Notes: generated by a model from the sequence alone, not told the origin. A DNA stretch of 64,000 bases from Chryseobacterium wanjuense (GCF_900111495.1 NZ_FOIU01000001.1:2480001-2544000); one strand, 5' to 3'. Positions 8,452-18,450 are shown, counted from the stretch's first letter. Translations and numbers: made by a program.

Positions 8452-10077
8452 CTATTTCTTTATCAACTTGTACCCTTCATTCTGATCACCAATTTTAAGG
8501 ATATAAGCTCCTTTTGAAAGATCCTGTACATTAATTTTATTCTCCTTCATTTCTCCTCTTTTTACAAGCTGACCTGCTAAATTATAGATATTAAACTTCT
8601 GATCTTTAACACCTTTTACAGTAATCACATCGGCAACCGGATTTGGATATATATTTATATTCTGATGATTTCCATTCACTTCACTGGTTCCTAAAGTCGG
8701 CAATACAAGATTTTGAGCATAGGCAAATTTATCGGAATCAAAATTTTTCTGCTCATTAAATACAATTACACTTTGCCCATTAACAGGCGGAAGAGAAGAT
8801 ACATACGATTTTAAGGCTGCAAAAGTAGCCAACGGCAAATATTGCTGAGGCCATGCAAAATCTCCATTATCATTCAGCATTACAGCATGCAAAGAAATAT
8901 TAAACATAGAAGGAGGCATATTCTTCTGAACTACAAAATACGGCTTATCATTTACCAAATAGAGATTTCCTGTGTGCATCATGGAGCTTGCATTAATCGG
9001 GAATACCTGTTTTGCATTATCCGTGAAAAGCCTTGCTCCCGTATTCTTATCAAATTTCTGCACATATTCTCCGTAAGCCGTTTGTGAACTGTTACTGTAA
9101 TTTGCAATAGCCCAAATATTAGGTGACCCCGGAGTATGCGCAATTTTCATATCCATCTCAAGGTTGGTCTGGTTGATATCAAAATCTGCTCCATCTGCAC
9201 CCCATGGTAAAGTGCCGTCTGCATTTATTCTCTGCAAATAATCTGCAAATCCTGATCCAGAACTTCCCGTAATACCATAATACACAACATTTCCGTCTGC
9301 AACTCCTCCGTATTTTGTAAACATGGCTGTCGTTTTAGTTGAAATCTGTTTAGGTGTACTCCACATTATCGTCCCGTTAAGGTCAAGTTTTTGTGCAAAT
9401 AAATAGGTATCACCCGCCGAATTTATAATTTTATGAAAAACAACTTCAAATTCATTATTCGTAAGTTCAAATAAGCTTGAAGCAACCGTCTGTTTTGTGG
9501 GATCATCGGACATGAGAGCCACAGGAGAGCTCCACATCGCCTGTCCGTTGGAATTAAACCTCTTAATTTTCAGATAGGTTTCATTAGTCGGTTTATATGC
9601 TACCAATATATCATCGTTGGATAAATGAAGAATACTTAACTGATCTCCCTGCCCTACACTGATACCGTTGGGCCACACAGAATTCCCCTGTGGAGTGATT
9701 TTAAAGATATAAGAATCATGATTACCTCCGGTCCCATTTACCGCTACATACAGATTGTTGGAAGCATCTATTGTCGTTTTTATCAACTCGACAGAGCCAT
9801 TCATCATGATTTGATCGGTTATTAAAGCTCCATAAGGTCCTAGCTGTCTGTTCCCGTTTTGATCTAAAATCTGCATCCGTAATTTATATCCTGTAGGAAT
9901 AGCCGGATCCGATTGCCAATAAACCACATATGTTTTTCCATCACTCATCCTTTGTGATTGTGTAATAGATATCGAGTGATCTACTACTTTCATATTTTCA
10001 TCGGTATTAGAATTCCATTGGGCTTTTACTGCTAAAACTGAACATAGCAATACACACATTGTAAATAATTTTTTCAT
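8452..10077 (-). CDS. T9SS type A sorting domain-containing secreted protein
   Basis: 541 residues with a signal peptide (residues 1-19, LCSVLAVKAQ). The body has repeated WxSP-type strands (AMWSSPVAL, IMWSTPKQI, LPWGADG) that suggest a beta-propeller; no enzymatic motif is visible. The last ~75 residues form a type A sorting domain: IYPNPVADVITVKG, FNIYNLAGQLVKRG, LSKGAYILKI and a final KLIKK. Proteins with this signal cross the outer membrane through the type IX system and are attached to the surface or released. Role unknown. It faces the XRE gene across a terminator. Confidence 0.9.
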   Translation of the reverse strand: MKKLFTMCVLLCSVLAVKAQWNSNTDENMKVVDHSISITQSQRMSDGKTYVVYWQSDPAIPTGYKLRMQILDQNGNRQLGPYGALITDQIMMNGSVELIKTTIDASNNLYVAVNGTGGNHDSYIFKITPQGNSVWPNGISVGQGDQLSILHLSNDDILVAYKPTNETYLKIKRFNSNGQAMWSSPVALMSDDPTKQTVASSLFELTNNEFEVVFHKIINSAGDTYLFAQKLDLNGTIMWSTPKQISTKTTAMFTKYGGVADGNVVYYGITGSSGSGFADYLQRINADGTLPWGADGADFDINQTNLEMDMKIAHTPGSPNIWAIANYSNSSQTAYGEYVQKFDKNTGARLFTDNAKQVFPINASSMMHTGNLYLVNDKPYFVVQKNMPPSMFNISLHAVMLNDNGDFAWPQQYLPLATFAALKSYVSSLPPVNGQSVIVFNEQKNFDSDKFAYAQNLVLPTLGTSEVNGNHQNINIYPNPVADVITVKGVKDQKFNIYNLAGQLVKRGEMKENKINVQDLSKGAYILKIGDQNEGYKLIKK

Positions 10078-10237
10078 ACTTTTTGTTTAAACGTTTAGTC
10101 GAAATTAAAAAAATAAATCCCTAACTGGTCATTTATTTATGTTAAAAAAATTATAAATGTTGATGGACAGAATAAGTTTTTTTTATCTGGTTGATAAAAA
10201 AATATACCCTTGAAATATAAGAAAAGAAGTGAAAATA

Positions 10238-10642
10238 TTACACAAATAAACCTGATTCAAAATAAACACAAAAAACCACAGAAATAGCAAGCAAAATAGT
10301 CGAACAACTAAAAAACAACCATTGGAAAACACTTTTAAAATAATATTTTTCCAGTGCATATAAAATGAAAAAGAACAATAAAGAAACTGCCAAGCCGATC
10401 AATGAACCGACAATTAAAGTTTGTAAATAATTTTCCGCAGGTATGGGATCTTTAAAGACAAAGAAAAATAAAACCGAAGCCGCCAGAAGAAAGCCAGCAC
10501 TTATCTTTTCTACAAAGTATTTTGATTTTTTTTTAATTCTTGACTTTTCATCGTAGCCAGTATTCGAAGATGATGAACCACTAACAAATAAGTCCACAGC
10601 ATCCGTGACTACATCAAAAATTTCAAGAAAATCCCAACTCAT
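10238..10642 (-). CDS. Small integral membrane protein, unknown
   Basis: 134 residues. The N-terminal ~50 are polar and include a Ser-rich stretch (FVSGSSSSNTGYDEKS) and a basic patch (RIKKKSKYF). Three hydrophobic segments follow (about 48-66, 76-97 and 106-128), so the N-terminus is probably cytoplasmic by the positive-inside rule. No family recognised. It stands alone between two AT-rich gaps and is followed downstream (in + coordinates) by inverted repeats. Confidence 0.7.
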   Translation of the reverse strand: MSWDFLEIFDVVTDAVDLFVSGSSSSNTGYDEKSRIKKKSKYFVEKISAGFLLAASVLFFFVFKDPIPAENYLQTLIVGSLIGLAVSLLFFFILYALEKYYFKSVFQWLFFSCSTILLAISVVFCVYFESGLFV

Positions 10643-10734
10643 AATTTATGTTTTCACAAAAATAAAATTAATTTGGAAAATATTGCAATCCTTCGAAAAC
10701 TTTATATTCGAATTAAAAAAATAAAATATGCGCT

Positions 10735-10800
10735 TTGTCAGGCTGAGGTTCTCAAAGTCTCCTGTTCAACAACCCTTCGAGAGCCTCAGGGTGACAGAAA
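10735..10800. repeat. Imperfect palindrome, GTCAGGCTGAGG family, copy 1
   Basis: TTGTCAGGCTGAGGTTCTC (from 10736) opposes GAGAGCCTCAGGGTGACAGA (10780-10799). Same general type as the long palindrome at 30624-30726 (GTCATGCTGAG...CGAAG). Confidence 0.7.
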
Positions 10801-10844
10801 GTATAACTACTGGTTTTTTAATTAAAGGAAATAAAATACTAAGA

Positions 10845-10906
10845 TTGTCAGGCTGAGGTTCTCGAAGCCTTATTCAAATTTTTCAGAACCTCATATGACT
10901 TTGTCT
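10845..10906. repeat. GTCAGGCTGAGG family palindrome, degenerate copy 2
   Basis: TTGTCAGGCTGAGGTTCTCG (from 10846) repeats copy 1 almost exactly. Its second arm (AGAACCTCATATGACTTTGTC) is decayed. It ends next to the stop of the methyltransferase at 10921. Confidence 0.65.
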
Positions 10907-10920
10907 TTTATAATTTAATA

Positions 10921-12084
10921 TTATTTTTCCTCCAATTTATGTACCTTCTTCGTCCCTTCATACATCTCATACTGTAAAAATCTCGTCTCTAATTTTCCAT
11001 TAAAAAGCTTGATTTTCCTTGACGGGCGCAAACCAATTTTCTTCACCGCTTCAAGATCAGAAGAAATCAGCCAGGCTAAGGTATTTGGATAGCTCGTTTT
11101 GAACGTATCCCCTATTTTCTTGTAAAAATCATCATCGTTGATTGAAATTCTCTCATCGTAAGGCGGATTGAATACCATTAATAAAGGGAAAAGCTCTTTC
11201 TTGGAATCAAAAAAGTTTTGTTTTTTCACCTCGATTACGTCTTCCATTTCAGCTGCTTCGATGTTCATTCTTGCGGCGTTCAGCATTCTTGCATCAATGT
11301 CATAGCCAACAATTTTTCCGTTAAATTCTTTGATTCTGTTAATTCTGAATTCTTTAATTTTCGTAAACAATTCAGCATCATAATTTTTCCAGTTTTGAAA
11401 GGCGAATCTTTTTCTGAAAATCTGTGCCGGAAGATCCAACGCAATCATCGCAGCTTCGATCAGTAAAGTTCCCGAACCGCACATCGGATCGAGGAAGTTT
11501 CCTTTTCCGTCCCAGCCTGCCAGTTGAAGCATTCCGCTGGCTAATACTTCATTAATTGGCGCTTCTCCCTGCTCTTTTCTGTATCCTCTTTTAAACAAAG
11601 GATCTCCCGAAGAATCCAGAGAAATCGTAATCAGTTCCCTGTCGATATGAAGATGAAATTTGATATCCGGCGTTCTGGTTTCAACATTCGGACGTTTCTT
11701 GAATTTTTCTTGAAAATAATCCACAATTGCATCCTTCATTTTCAATGTTACAAACTGTGAATGTTTAAAAGTTTCAGAATTCACGGTCGCATCAATAGCA
11801 AAAGACTGATCGACATCCATGAATTCTTCCCAATTGAATTTGAAAAGTCTGTCATAAAACTGATGCTGATTAAAAGCCTTAAACTCATGAATCGGAACTA
11901 AAATTTTTAAAGCTGTTCTTGCAGAATAATTAATTTTATACAAAAAGCCCAAATCGCCTTCACAATTTACCGCACGGTTTTTTACCTCAACTTTTCTTCC
12001 TCCTAATTTTTTGATTTCTTCCGCTAAAATTTGCTCTAATCCGAAGAAGGTTTTTATCTGAATCTGTAGATTTTCTATATCCAT
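10921..12084 (-). CDS. THUMP-domain class I SAM-dependent rRNA methyltransferase (RlmL-type)
   Basis: 387 residues. The N-terminal ~165 residues match the THUMP/ferredoxin-like RNA-binding module, with QIKTFFGLEQILAEEIKKLGG, FKRGYRKEQGEAPINE and DRELITISLD. The methyltransferase domain follows: LDPMCGSGTLLIEAAMIA is the SAM motif I and VFNPPYDERI is the NPPY catalytic motif of N-methylating enzymes. This equals the N-terminal half of E. coli RlmKL (23S rRNA m2G2445), which is a separate protein in Bacteroidota. Cytoplasmic. The position modified is inferred from the family. Confidence 0.9.
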   Translation of the reverse strand: MDIENLQIQIKTFFGLEQILAEEIKKLGGRKVEVKNRAVNCEGDLGFLYKINYSARTALKILVPIHEFKAFNQHQFYDRLFKFNWEEFMDVDQSFAIDATVNSETFKHSQFVTLKMKDAIVDYFQEKFKKRPNVETRTPDIKFHLHIDRELITISLDSSGDPLFKRGYRKEQGEAPINEVLASGMLQLAGWDGKGNFLDPMCGSGTLLIEAAMIALDLPAQIFRKRFAFQNWKNYDAELFTKIKEFRINRIKEFNGKIVGYDIDARMLNAARMNIEAAEMEDVIEVKKQNFFDSKKELFPLLMVFNPPYDERISINDDDFYKKIGDTFKTSYPNTLAWLISSDLEAVKKIGLRPSRKIKLFNGKLETRFLQYEMYEGTKKVHKLEEK

Positions 12085-12195
12085 GATGCAAAAATAATGA
12101 TTTTAGTTGTTGGTTGTCAGTTTATAGCCAATAGAAATCATTACAACTTATAAAAACCATCGCCCAACAACGATGAAGTGTAGACCAAAAAACAC

Positions 12196-12203
12196 TATTT
12201 TTG
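12196..12203 (+). promoter_or_regulatory. -7 box very close to the start of the methyltransferase gene
   Basis: TATTTTTG ends only 4 bp before the ATG at 12208, so transcription would begin at or next to the start codon (nearly leaderless) if this box is used. Confidence 0.4.
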
Positions 12204-12207
12204 CACT

Positions 12208-12933
12208 ATGGAATGGTTTGAATCTTGGTTTGATACCCCTTATTATCATTTGCTTTATAGTAACAGAGACTATACGGAAGCTGAAAATTTCATTACAAAA
12301 CTGACTGCAGATCTGCAGCTGCCGCCGAATTCTAAAATCATAGATCTGGCCTGCGGAAAGGGAAGACATTCGGTTTTTCTTAATAAACTGGGCTATGATG
12401 TTCTGGGACTTGATCTATCGAGACAGAGTATCGAATTTGATAAGCAGTTTGAAAATCAGACATTGTTATTCGATGTTCATGATATGAGAAATCCGATTGA
12501 TGCAGATCCTATGGATGCGGTTTTCAATCTCTTCACCAGCTTCGGGTATTTCGATAATAAGAATGATGATAAGAAAGTTTTCCAGTCTGTTTATGATGTT
12601 TTAAAACCGGGCGGATTTTTTGTTCTGGATTACCTGAATGAAGAATATGTAAGAAAAAATATCATTCCTGAATCTATCATTAAAAGAGGTGATATCGAAT
12701 TCAAGATCTGTAAAAAAATTGAAGGCAGACATATCATCAAGGATATACAGTTTGAAGACAACGGAAAGTCTTTTCATTTCTTTGAAAAAGTAAAACTTCA
12801 TACCTTGGAAGCCATTAATTCTTATGCAGCAGATTGTGGTTTTGAAAAAATAAAAATCTGGGGAGATTACCAGTTGAATGAATTTAATAAAGAAACTTCG
12901 GTTCGTTGCATTAATTTATTTAAGAAAAACTAA
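12208..12933 (+). CDS. Class I SAM-dependent methyltransferase
   Basis: 241 residues. Motif I is IIDLACGKGRHSVFLNKLG (residues ~44-62), motif II VLGLDLSRQSIEF, motif III MDAVFNLFTSFGYF and motif post-I LKPGGFFVLDYLN. The N-terminus MEWFESWFDTPYYHLLYSNR is conserved in a group of bacterial small-molecule methyltransferases of unknown substrate. The ZIP transporter gene starts within its stop codon (TAATG), so the two are translationally coupled. Nothing in the sequence links methylation to metal transport; the coupling may just reflect operon compaction. Confidence 0.88.
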   Translation: MEWFESWFDTPYYHLLYSNRDYTEAENFITKLTADLQLPPNSKIIDLACGKGRHSVFLNKLGYDVLGLDLSRQSIEFDKQFENQTLLFDVHDMRNPIDADPMDAVFNLFTSFGYFDNKNDDKKVFQSVYDVLKPGGFFVLDYLNEEYVRKNIIPESIIKRGDIEFKICKKIEGRHIIKDIQFEDNGKSFHFFEKVKLHTLEAINSYAADCGFEKIKIWGDYQLNEFNKETSVRCINLFKKN

Positions 12934-13664
12934 TGATAGCAGTAGTATTACTGATTTTAAGTGTAATTGCAGGGGTATTTCTCGGAAAGCATTTTGGTAA
13001 AAAAGAAAAACTGGCGAAAAATTTATTGATTTTAAGTGCCGGATTTCTGATCACCATCTGTCTGAACGAGGTTTTTCCGCAGGTTTATACTTCCGAAATC
13101 AGCGGTAGCCTTGGGATTTTTGTGATTGCCGGGGTTTTACTGCAAATGATTCTGGAGGCATTGACAAAAGGTTTTGAACACGGCCACTTTCATCATCACA
13201 GCGAACATAATATTTTGCCTGTAGCTTTAATGGTGGGGCTTTTCGTGCATGCTTTTATTGAAGGAATACCTTTGGCTAATGAAGAACATGAGTTTTCTCC
13301 TTACCTGTTGGGAATTGTCTTTCACAACCTCCCGATTTCATTTATCCTGGGAGCTTTTTTATTCAACAGAAAAAATGAGTCTAAAGCTTATCCTTCCTAT
13401 CCATCATTATTAATCGTTGCTTTATTTGCTTTGGCATCACCGATGGGGATGTTGCTGGGAAATTATTTTAATCCTGATTTACAGCCTTATTTTCTGGCTA
13501 TTGTAGGCGGAATTTTCCTGCATATTTCATCCGTTATTATTTTCGAAAGCAATAAAAACCACAATATCGACTGGGTAAAGATCGGGCTGGTCATTGTGGG
13601 AGTTTCTTTAGCATTAATCATGCATCTTTTCCACGAGCATCCTCACGTTGGACATCATCATTAG
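12933..13664 (+). CDS. ZIP family divalent metal transporter
   Basis: 243 residues with seven or eight hydrophobic segments. ZIP signatures: the histidine-rich cytoplasmic loop HGHFHHHSEHN (about residues 85-96), TM4-like LFVHAFIEGIPLA with H and E metal ligands, and TM5-like GIVFHNLPISFILGAF with the second HN pair. A second His cluster, HEHPHVGHHH, ends the protein. ZIPs move Zn2+, Fe2+ or Mn2+ into the cytoplasm; the metal is not determinable here. Overlaps the preceding methyltransferase gene by one base. Confidence 0.9.
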   Translation: MIAVVLLILSVIAGVFLGKHFGKKEKLAKNLLILSAGFLITICLNEVFPQVYTSEISGSLGIFVIAGVLLQMILEALTKGFEHGHFHHHSEHNILPVALMVGLFVHAFIEGIPLANEEHEFSPYLLGIVFHNLPISFILGAFLFNRKNESKAYPSYPSLLIVALFALASPMGMLLGNYFNPDLQPYFLAIVGGIFLHISSVIIFESNKNHNIDWVKIGLVIVGVSLALIMHLFHEHPHVGHHH

Positions 13665-14005
13665 ATCTTATTTTAATTTAAAAACATTCTAAAAAACGTA
13701 TATACTTCACTATACATAATTTTTTCATTAATTCTCTTAATCACATACCTTTTCAGCTTGAATTTTTTATTATAATTGGAGTCAAAATTAGTTTGTATTT
13801 AAAATAATTAACTAAAAAAAAGATTCAACAACATTTCAAATAATATATTTTATCAAATCATTATTATTTTACTTTATTATTTATTTATTATTTAAAATTT
13901 TTCACTTAAATTTAATAAATATACAATAATTTAACACTATTTAATAAATAAAAATCAATCAAATCAATATTTTTTATACATTTGTGACAATAAATTCACA
14001 ATTGT
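13665..14005 (+). other. 341-bp AT-rich gap with the SusC promoter
   Basis: Extremely AT-rich, no ORF. A -7 box TACATTTG at 13977-13984 lies 21 bp before the SusC ATG. No hairpin with G+C content, so no obvious terminator for the ZIP gene and no anti-sigma-type regulator gene for the SusCD locus. Confidence 0.6.
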
Positions 14006-16747
14006 ATGAGAAAAAATGCTATCAATTTAAAAAAAGTAGGCGTAATCTTTTTTTTAATGCCGGGATTGATTTATTCCCAAAACACAAAAGAAAAAGACAC
14101 GCTGAAAGAACAAAAAATTGAAGATGTAGTCATTGTTGGATACAAAACACAAAAGAAATCCAGTCTTACAGCAGCCGTTTCGGTAATTTCGGACAAAAAG
14201 CTAAAAGATACCAACACTTCTGATGTATCCAGCATGCTACAAGGAAAGGCTGCCGGCGCCCAGATTATGCAAAGCGGAGCACCCGGCTCTACCGCCACCG
14301 TAAAAATCCGGGGAACTTCTACGATTAATGGCCCCACTGACGCACTTTGGGTAGTAGATGGCGTAATGATGAATGGAACTCCAAATTTAGATCCCAACCA
14401 AATAGAAAGCATTAATATTCTAAAAGATGCGACCTCAACGGCATTATACGGATCTAGAGGTGCAAACGGAATTGTACAGGTATTTACAAAATCCGGAACT
14501 TCTTCTGGAAAAGGAACTTTGAATGTATCTATGAATACATCTTTTAATACTTTCACCAATGGAAAGTTTAAACTGATGGATGGTGAGCAGTTTTATGATT
14601 ATTTTAATTCTTTACAAAATGTCCCTGCTACTGCACCAAGAGGAGTAAGAGCTCCCGGATATAATTGGCTGAAAAACGGAACACAAACAGGAGTCGCCAA
14701 AAATTATACGGTAGACTTCAGAGGAGGTTCCCAGAATTCCAAAACTTATATTTCGGGAAATTATTATGACGAAACCGGAACGATAAAAGGATTTGATTAC
14801 AACAGATTGTCTTTCAGAATTAATCATGAACAAACGGTAAAACCATGGTTGATCTTAAAACCAAAAGTAAGTTTGTCTTACACAACGGGCAAAGATGTAA
14901 GAGCATCTCTATTTGAAATGTATCTTAACTTACCTTGGGACAACCCGAGGGATGCCAACGGAAACTATGTAAATCCAAATACGTCCGTCTGGTATGGTAG
15001 AGATCATAGGAATTATCTCTACGATCAGCAATGGAATTACGGAAAGAATAATCAACTGGATTTGGTAGGAAATATGGATGCAGAAATCAAAATTACAGAT
15101 TATCTGAAATTCATTACAACCAATAACGTTACTTATAGAAATTTCGACAGTATGTACTATATAGATCCCAGATCTATATCCGGTGAGAGCAACAAAGGAG
15201 AATTATCCGAAACTTATCTAAAAGACATCAGTAAGTTTTTTAATCAAATGTTGAGATTCGATAAAGATTTTGGCGTACATAATGTGAATGCACTTGCAGC
15301 ATATGAATATTCTGACCGATTTTATAAGACATCTACAGCGGGTGTATTTGGTGTCGTGCCAGGAACTGATATTTTCGACACAGGCGCATCATCCGGACAT
15401 AAACCATCAGGAACTAAATTTGACAGAGCATACAATGCACTTTTATTCAATGCCGAGTATGTATATGATAAAAAATATTTTGTTCAGGGGTCTTTACGCA
15501 GTGAGTCTTCTTCTGCATTTGGAGCGAATCACAGAAGCGGATTATTCTACTCTTACAGTGCAGGTTGGAATGTTCACAAAGAAAAATTCTTCCATGTAAA
15601 ACAAATTAACGAATGGAAATTAAGGGCCAGTAGCGGGCTTGTCGGAAATACACCGGCTCCCAACTACGGATGGCAGGATCTTTATGCCTTGACTCAAAAA
15701 TACAATGGCCAAATAGGTGCAACCTGGTCTCAGTTGGGAAATCCTGACCTTACGTGGGAATCCATTGTTCAAAATAATATCGGTACAGATATCAGGGCTT
15801 TTGATAACAGATTGACCATTAATATAGATTATTTCAACAACAAAACAAAAAATTTATTAGCCCTTGTTACACTTCCTGCATTAACAGGTGTCGACAGGCA
15901 ATATCTGAACATAGGTGATGTGAAGAATAAAGGCTGGGAATTTAATGTGAATTATGCTTTCATAAAAACAAAAGATGTGACATGGGATCTTGGTTTCAAT
16001 GTGAGTACCTACCAAAACGAAGTACTTTCTACCAGAAATAATGCAATACAATATTTAAACAGCAACGGAGCTGCAATTCCCGGATATGATGTAACTTCTT
16101 TCTATATGAGAAAATGGATGGGCGTAAATCCTGACAATGGTGCAGGTCTATGGGAAGTAGTAAATGCGGATGGAAGCAAAAGCCTGACATCTGACTATAA
16201 CAAAGCAAGTTTGCAGGTGGTAGGAAATGCAACTCCTGACTATTACGGATCTTTTAGCACCAATCTTACCATCAAAAATTTTTATATGAACGCCAATGTC
16301 TACTTCTCACAAGGTGGACAAATCTATAACTTTTACAGATCATTTTTTGATTCTGATGGTGCATATCCCTACTACAACCAGATGGTATTACAAAATGGAT
16401 GGAACCGATGGGAAAAACCAGGAGATATTGCTACCCATCCTGTGGCATTATATGATAATAATAATTTAACAAATAACACCTCATCCCGTTACCTAGAGGA
16501 TGCTAGTTTTGTGAAGCTAAGATCCATTAGATTTGGGTATAATTTTCCGAAATCTTTAATAGAAAAATTGAACGTAAATACAGCCAGCATTTTCATTATG
16601 GGTGAAAATTTATTCACTATTACCAAATTTTCAGGGGTCGATCCTGAAGTTGGTCCACCAGATAGTGGAACTACATATTCCGGCACTGCGGGAGGAATTT
16701 ATCCTATTCCTAGAAGATTTTCTTTAGGTTTTAACTTTTCTTTTTAA
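14006..16747 (+). CDS. SusC/RagA family TonB-dependent outer membrane receptor
   Basis: 913 residues, shorter than usual (~1000). After the signal peptide (to about SQN, residue 26) the TonB box/plug begins at once (KIEDVVIVGYKTQKKSSLTAAVSVIS), so the N-terminal carboxypeptidase-like extension common in SusC proteins is absent. The plug has the family motifs SDVSSMLQGKAAGAQIM, ALWVVDGVMM and SINILKDATSTALYGSRGANG. The C-terminal barrel ends RRFSLGFNFSF, a typical aromatic terminal strand. With SusD it forms a lidded importer for oligosaccharides or peptides. The SusD gene follows after 10 bp. No glycoside hydrolase, sensor or anti-sigma gene is adjacent, so the ligand is unknown. Confidence 0.95.
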   Translation: MRKNAINLKKVGVIFFLMPGLIYSQNTKEKDTLKEQKIEDVVIVGYKTQKKSSLTAAVSVISDKKLKDTNTSDVSSMLQGKAAGAQIMQSGAPGSTATVKIRGTSTINGPTDALWVVDGVMMNGTPNLDPNQIESINILKDATSTALYGSRGANGIVQVFTKSGTSSGKGTLNVSMNTSFNTFTNGKFKLMDGEQFYDYFNSLQNVPATAPRGVRAPGYNWLKNGTQTGVAKNYTVDFRGGSQNSKTYISGNYYDETGTIKGFDYNRLSFRINHEQTVKPWLILKPKVSLSYTTGKDVRASLFEMYLNLPWDNPRDANGNYVNPNTSVWYGRDHRNYLYDQQWNYGKNNQLDLVGNMDAEIKITDYLKFITTNNVTYRNFDSMYYIDPRSISGESNKGELSETYLKDISKFFNQMLRFDKDFGVHNVNALAAYEYSDRFYKTSTAGVFGVVPGTDIFDTGASSGHKPSGTKFDRAYNALLFNAEYVYDKKYFVQGSLRSESSSAFGANHRSGLFYSYSAGWNVHKEKFFHVKQINEWKLRASSGLVGNTPAPNYGWQDLYALTQKYNGQIGATWSQLGNPDLTWESIVQNNIGTDIRAFDNRLTINIDYFNNKTKNLLALVTLPALTGVDRQYLNIGDVKNKGWEFNVNYAFIKTKDVTWDLGFNVSTYQNEVLSTRNNAIQYLNSNGAAIPGYDVTSFYMRKWMGVNPDNGAGLWEVVNADGSKSLTSDYNKASLQVVGNATPDYYGSFSTNLTIKNFYMNANVYFSQGGQIYNFYRSFFDSDGAYPYYNQMVLQNGWNRWEKPGDIATHPVALYDNNNLTNNTSSRYLEDASFVKLRSIRFGYNFPKSLIEKLNVNTASIFIMGENLFTITKFSGVDPEVGPPDSGTTYSGTAGGIYPIPRRFSLGFNFSF

Positions 16748-16757
16748 AAAAAAAATT

Positions 16758-18410
16758 ATGAAAAAAATACTTATATCATTAATAGCTTTATCTTTCGTCT
16801 CATGCAACACAGATCTGTCTCCGTATGACTCTAAAGAATCAGACGTCATCTTGGCAGATGCTACAGGGCTGCAAACCATTACGATAGGAAACTACGCTCT
16901 TCTAAAAGGAGATGCCAATGCCGGAGGATTTTTTAATAATCTTTATAGATTTAATGAATACAGTGGTGATAATGTGAACATAAGTGGGGTAACATCAGAT
17001 AATTTTTTCTATTATTATAATTATAGAAATATTAAAAATAATGTTCGTACCAACATAACTTGGAATTCCGGCTACAAGGCTATTGTAGGCTGCAACAGAG
17101 CGATCGCAAAATTTGCTGAAGGAACAGATGCAACAACAGACCAATTACTTGGAGAAAATTATTTTTTAAGAGCATATGTCTACTTTTCTTTAGTTAATAT
17201 GTTTGGAAGGCCTTACAGTCAAGGAACTCAAAATCTGGGAGTTCCACTGAAAATATCTGATGATATAAATGACATCCCTCCAAGAGCAACTGTCGGCGCA
17301 GTATATGATCAAATAGTAAGCGATTTAAAAAAAGCAGAACTACTCATGAATATTGACAAATCCAATGTTTATGCATCCAAACTAGCTGCTGAAGCGCTAC
17401 TTTCCAGAGTATATTTATATATGGAAAATAATGATAAAGCCATTGAATATGCTGATAAAGTGATCAATTCCGGAAAATATATGCTTTTATCCAAAACAGA
17501 TCTACCCTCTTATTCCACCAAAGTACCTGAAAGCAATACGGAAACCATTTTTGCTTTTAAATATAATAAAGATGGCGATTATGCTGACGGTTGGTCTACT
17601 GTAGGATCCATGTACGCCAATATCCAAGGCGTTGGCTGGGGAGAAATGTATGCTTCATCCACTTATCTGGATCTTATCAACCAGCATCCGGAAGATGCAA
17701 GATTAAAATTTATTGTTCCTAAATATACCACTTCTCAAGTTCCGGTTGTTTATTGGGTACAACAAGAAACCAACTCCGCGGGAGGTGCAAACTACAACTA
17801 CAAATTCCAGCCGACTTTTATCCAAGGAGGAAATACCTATTTCACAATGAATGGCGTGAATTATCAAGTTTTTACAGAAGTAACCCCTTTTAAAACAAAT
17901 TATTATTTTAATAATTCAACAGGCGGAAAAACGTATGTCTATTCAGACTTTGATATGGATAAAAGAAATGGATATCCCAAATTTTTCGTCTATAAATGCT
18001 CTCAGCAAGAAGGTATCGCACAATTATGGTCTCCAGTGATTGTAAGACTGGCAGAAATGTATCTGAACAGAGCTGAAGCGTATGCTAAAAAAGGAAATAC
18101 AACTTCTGCATTAGCTGATGTAAACGTAATAAGAACCAGAGCAGGAATTCCAACCTATTCGTCTGTTCCTGCGGGGCAAACTCTTCTCAATGTAGTTCTT
18201 GATGAAAGAAGATTGGAACTCGCTTTTGAAGGGCAAAGAAAATTTGATATATTCAGAAACAAATTGGATATGAACAGACAATATCCAGGTTCGCATCTCA
18301 ATGGATCAAATCCTTTCTATACAGTACCTTATACTAGTAATAGAATTGTAGAATACATTCCGGAGCAGCAAATACAGATTCAGCCCAATCTTATTCAAAA
18401 TCCTGATTAG
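16758..18410 (+). CDS. RagB/SusD family nutrient-binding outer membrane lipoprotein
   Basis: 550 residues. Lipoprotein signal: LIALSFVSC with C16 as the lipidated residue, followed by NTDLSPYD. SusD features include WNSGYKAIVGCNRAIAKF, LGENYFLRAYVYFSLVNMFG (TPR-like helices) and the C-terminal VRLAEMYLNRAEAYAKKG then LDERRLELAFEGQRKFDIFR. It forms the lid over the SusC barrel and captures ligand at the cell surface. Translated right after SusC (10-bp gap) and closed by a strong bidirectional terminator. Confidence 0.95.
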   Translation: MKKILISLIALSFVSCNTDLSPYDSKESDVILADATGLQTITIGNYALLKGDANAGGFFNNLYRFNEYSGDNVNISGVTSDNFFYYYNYRNIKNNVRTNITWNSGYKAIVGCNRAIAKFAEGTDATTDQLLGENYFLRAYVYFSLVNMFGRPYSQGTQNLGVPLKISDDINDIPPRATVGAVYDQIVSDLKKAELLMNIDKSNVYASKLAAEALLSRVYLYMENNDKAIEYADKVINSGKYMLLSKTDLPSYSTKVPESNTETIFAFKYNKDGDYADGWSTVGSMYANIQGVGWGEMYASSTYLDLINQHPEDARLKFIVPKYTTSQVPVVYWVQQETNSAGGANYNYKFQPTFIQGGNTYFTMNGVNYQVFTEVTPFKTNYYFNNSTGGKTYVYSDFDMDKRNGYPKFFVYKCSQQEGIAQLWSPVIVRLAEMYLNRAEAYAKKGNTTSALADVNVIRTRAGIPTYSSVPAGQTLLNVVLDERRLELAFEGQRKFDIFRNKLDMNRQYPGSHLNGSNPFYTVPYTSNRIVEYIPEQQIQIQPNLIQNPD

Positions 18411-18413
18411 AAA

Positions 18414-18450
18414 AAACCCGGCTCCGAATTAAAAATTCGGAGCCGGGTTT
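18414..18450. terminator. Strong bidirectional terminator after SusCD
   Basis: Perfect 17-bp stem (arms 18414-18430 and 18434-18450), GC-rich core CCCGGCTCCG, 3-nt loop, A and T runs at either end. It separates convergent genes. Confidence 0.92.

Noticed and set aside
14071..14559. 162-codon frame antisense to the SusC plug domain
   Set aside because: Shadow ORF with Phe/Pro/Ser-biased sequence and no upstream signals.
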